Below, piece by piece: positions 61,871 through 64,000 of a DNA stretch of 64,000 nucleotides (the first letter of the stretch is position 1; every line of letters begins with the position of its first letter). The stretch covers positions 5,766,001 to 5,830,000 of the forward strand of contig NZ_CP109460.1 in assembly GCF_036227565.1 (NCBI RefSeq), given 5' to 3'. The notes beneath the pieces are model-generated. The model worked only from the letters and a program-made list of their open reading frames with translations, was not told the DNA's origin and did not search any database. The position numbers and the translations under genes are program-made. Source of the DNA: Streptomyces sp. NBC_01454. Its GTDB lineage: Bacteria; Actinomycetota; Actinomycetes; Streptomycetales; Streptomycetaceae.

Positions 61871-63043
61871 ATGCAGCATTTTGGGTACCTTGCGCCCGAC
61901 GTTCGGAAGGCGCTGTTCCATCAGGAGCCGGTGGAGTTCACCGCCGATTCCCCGGCCCGCACGCTCGCGGTCGCCCTGGGCGCCACGCTGTACAGCCCCG
62001 CCACCCGCCCGCAGCTCGCCGCCGACGTCCTCAAACAGGCCGGGCGTGGCGTGCTGTCCATGGTGCTGTGCCTGGAGGACTCCATAGGGGACGCGGACGT
62101 CGAGGCCGGCGAGGAGAACCTCGTCCGCCAGCTCGCGCTGCTCGACGAGGCGGCCGCCGCGGGGGAGTCCCTCCCGCTGCTGTTCATCCGGGTCCGCACC
62201 CCCGCACAGATACCGGACCTGGTACGGCGGATGGGAGCCGCCGTGCACAGGCTGTCTGGATTTGTACTTCCGAAATTCACCGAGGAAAGCGGCGTCCCGT
62301 TCCTCGAGGCGCTGACCGCGGCCGAGTCCGTGAGCGACCGGCGGCTGTTCGCGATGCCGGTGCTGGAATCCCCGCAGCTGCTGCATCTGGAGAGCCGCAC
62401 CGAGACCCTGTACGGCATCGCCAGGACCGTTGACAAATACCGCGACCGGGTGCTCGCCCTGCGCCTCGGCGTCACCGACTTCTGCTCCGCCTACGGGCTG
62501 CGCAGGGCCCCCGACATGACGGCGTACGACGTCCGGATCGTGGCGTCCGTGATCTCCGACGTGGTCAATGTGCTGGGACGGGCGGACGGCAGCGGCTTCA
62601 CGGTCACCGGCCCGGTGTGGGAGTACTTCCGGCTGCACGAGCGGATGTTCAAGCCGCAGCTGCGGCGCAGCCCGTTCCTCGGGCACGCCGAGGAACTGCG
62701 GACCGCCCTGATCGAGCACGACATGGACGGCCTGCTGCGCGAGATCGAACTCGACCGCGCCAACGGCCTGCAGGGCAAGACCTGCATCCACCCCTCGCAT
62801 GTCGCACCCGTGCACGCCCTCTCGGTCGTCAGCCATGAGGAGTTCAGCGACGCGGTCGACATCCTCCGTCCCGAACGGGGCGACGGCGGGGTGCTGCGCT
62901 CCGCCTACACGAACAAGATGAACGAGGTGAAACCGCACCGGGCCTGGGCGGAGCGGACCCTGCTGCGCGCCGAGGCGTTCGGGGTCGCGGGGGAGGGCGT
63001 CGGGTTCGTGGAACTGCTGACGGCGAGCGTTCCGCAGACATGA
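61871..63043 (+). CDS. HpcH/HpaI aldolase / citrate lyase-like (CitE-like) enzyme of the ter metabolic module
   Basis: 390 residues. The TIM-barrel family is recognised from LSMVLCLEDSIGDADVEAGE (acidic Asp/Glu) and VLALRLGVTDFCSAYGLRR, and GKTCIHPSHVAPVHAL near the C-terminus. CitE-like proteins cleave or form C-C bonds on CoA or keto acids. In comparative-genomics work on ter systems, such an HpcH/CitE-like lyase is encoded with a phosphoribosyltransferase, ATP-grasp and HAD proteins, predicted to make a nucleoside-like metabolite. The next gene begins on its stop (ATGA). The substrate is unproven. Confidence 0.9.
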   Translation: MQHFGYLAPDVRKALFHQEPVEFTADSPARTLAVALGATLYSPATRPQLAADVLKQAGRGVLSMVLCLEDSIGDADVEAGEENLVRQLALLDEAAAAGESLPLLFIRVRTPAQIPDLVRRMGAAVHRLSGFVLPKFTEESGVPFLEALTAAESVSDRRLFAMPVLESPQLLHLESRTETLYGIARTVDKYRDRVLALRLGVTDFCSAYGLRRAPDMTAYDVRIVASVISDVVNVLGRADGSGFTVTGPVWEYFRLHERMFKPQLRRSPFLGHAEELRTALIEHDMDGLLREIELDRANGLQGKTCIHPSHVAPVHALSVVSHEEFSDAVDILRPERGDGGVLRSAYTNKMNEVKPHRAWAERTLLRAEAFGVAGEGVGFVELLTASVPQT

Positions 63044-64000
63044 CCCCGGTGAACGGCATGGGTGAACGGCATGACGGTACGAGCAAGGAGACAAAGCGCG
63101 TGGTCTGGACAGGGGAATGGGTCGCCGGTCGGCTCGGGGTCTCGCTGAGCGGCGGGGACGAGCTGCCCGAGCTGCTGGGGCTGGCGCTGCGGCGCAACCC
63201 CAAGCGGGCTCATCTGCTCGTGTCGAACGTGCTCGGCAAGCATGTGCCGCAGCGGCCGGACGTGGTCCACGGGGCCGGCGTCGGGCTGGGGCGACGGGTG
63301 CGGCAGCTGCTGGGCGAGGAGGCCGCCGCCCGCTCCGTCGTCCTGGGCTACGCCGAGACCGCCACCGGCCTGGGGCATTCGGTGGCCGACGGCCTGGCGT
63401 CGGCGCCGTATCTGCACTCCACCCGGCGGCCGGTGGCGGGCGTCGCACCGGTGGGCGGGTTCGAGGAGGAGCACAGCCACGCCACCTCGCATCTGCTGCT
63501 CCCCGAGGACCCCGCGCTGCTGGCCGGGGACGGACCGCTGGTCCTCGTCGACGACGAGTTCTCCACCGGCACGACCGTGCTGAACACCATCAGGGCGCTG
63601 CACGCGCGCTTCCCGCGCGAGCGGTACGTGGTCGTCGCCCTGGTCGACATGCGCTCCCCGGAGGACCGCGGCCGGCTGGAGAAGTGCGCGGCGGAGCTGG
63701 GTGCCCGCGTCGATCTCGTGGCGCTGGCCGCGGGCGGCGTCCGCCTCCCCGACGAGGTGCTCTCCCGCGGCCAGGAACTCGTCGCCCGGCACGAGGCCCT
63801 CGCGGCCCCGGCCCTGGCGGCCGGCCCGGACCCGATGCCCGGCGCCGGCCCCGCCCCCGCCGTACGGATAGACCTCGGCTGGCCCGCCGGTCTGCCGGAC
63901 GGCGGGCGGCACGGCTTCACCCCCGCGCACCGCGAGCGGCTCGAGGCCCACCTGCCCGCCATGGCGGACCGGCTCGCGCGGCATCTGGACGGTGCGCGCC
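63040..64000 (+). CDS. Phosphoribosyltransferase-domain protein of the ter module, 5' portion
   Basis: At least 320 residues, cut by the right edge. The start ATG overlaps the previous stop. The PRPP-binding signature is LVLVDDEFSTGTTVLNT near residue 170 (type I PRTase loop, DDE-TGTT). The segment VLGYAETATGLGHSVADGLA precedes it, where PRTases bind substrate, and a C-terminal Ala/Pro linker (APAPAVRIDLGW) leads to a second domain, likely the TRSP domain described for ter-linked PRTases. It would condense a PRPP-derived ribosyl group with an unknown base. Downstream genes are outside the window. Confidence 0.88.
   Translation, partial: MTPVNGMGERHDGTSKETKRVVWTGEWVAGRLGVSLSGGDELPELLGLALRRNPKRAHLLVSNVLGKHVPQRPDVVHGAGVGLGRRVRQLLGEEAAARSVVLGYAETATGLGHSVADGLASAPYLHSTRRPVAGVAPVGGFEEEHSHATSHLLLPEDPALLAGDGPLVLVDDEFSTGTTVLNTIRALHARFPRERYVVVALVDMRSPEDRGRLEKCAAELGARVDLVALAAGGVRLPDEVLSRGQELVARHEALAAPALAAGPDPMPGAGPAPAVRIDLGWPAGLPDGGRHGFTPAHRERLEAHLPAMADRLARHLDGAR

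Overview
The window is a high-GC (about 70%) chromosomal segment from an actinomycete, almost certainly Streptomyces. The evidence is third-position GC bias with frequent GTG starts, purine-rich ribosome binding sites, the FasR-fabD-fabH-acpP-fabF order, a Streptomyces-type homodimeric AceE, actinobacterial families (DUF3145, DUF3052, DUF4429) and a candidate SigR promoter. From memory, the gene order follows S. coelicolor from hrdA/mbl through fabD-fabF and aceE1 to the terD cluster, so this looks like core chromosome rather than a genomic island. No insertion sequence, CRISPR array, prophage or plasmid gene was recognised.

Layout. 1-9.7 kb: 3' end of a principal-type sigma factor, an FGGY kinase, a YtxH-like protein, two tRNA-Asn and one CAU tRNA, a 1.17 kb stretch without a recognisable gene, a glycosyltransferase, a cupin, a thioredoxin-phosphatase pair with a SigR-type promoter, an ECF42 sigma factor with its DGPF partner, and an MreB-like protein. 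9.8-15.5 kb: a GntR-TetR double-HTH regulator divergent from an MFS pump, then MarR, quinone-type oxidoreductase and Ohr. 15.9-22.2 kb: a 41-residue membrane protein, tandem repeats, and a LacI-controlled ribose-type ABC operon ending in ribokinase. 22.3-31.5 kb: a nitrilase/VanX-type fusion, a secreted C15-like protein lacking the catalytic Cys, TetR/GH3 beta-glucosidase, a DUF4097 lipoprotein, aldose epimerase and an SGNH lipoprotein. 31.8-38.3 kb: DUF3145, a 3-hydroxyisobutyrate dehydrogenase-like enzyme and the fatty acid synthesis operon fasR-fabD-fabH-acpP-fabF.

38.4-52.6 kb: pirin, a serine hydrolase, MerR with aldo/keto reductase, an acyltransferase, two DUF1023 hydrolases around a two-component system whose response regulator is frameshifted, DUF4429, a second TetR/MFS pair and an I36-type secreted protein. 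52.7-57 kb: aceE, DUF3052 and AhpE. 57.1-64 kb: a ter stress cluster (two TerD, DUF475/TerC-like, a third TerD-type protein, a TerD with a proline-rich tail) running into the ter-linked biosynthetic genes (HpcH/CitE-like lyase and a phosphoribosyltransferase cut by the window end).

Working together: aceE produces acetyl-CoA, and the FasR-controlled fab operon turns it into fatty acids. Thioredoxin, Ohr, AhpE and the MarR module form a distributed thiol/peroxide defence. The ter cluster has two transcription units whose upstream regions share the same promoter-like element. The least ordinary items are the nitrilase-VanX fusion, the Cys-to-Ser C15 homologue, the frameshifted response regulator, two intergenic tandem repeats (20-bp units before lacI; 18-bp Shine-Dalgarno-bearing units before rbsK), and the shared ter promoter element.
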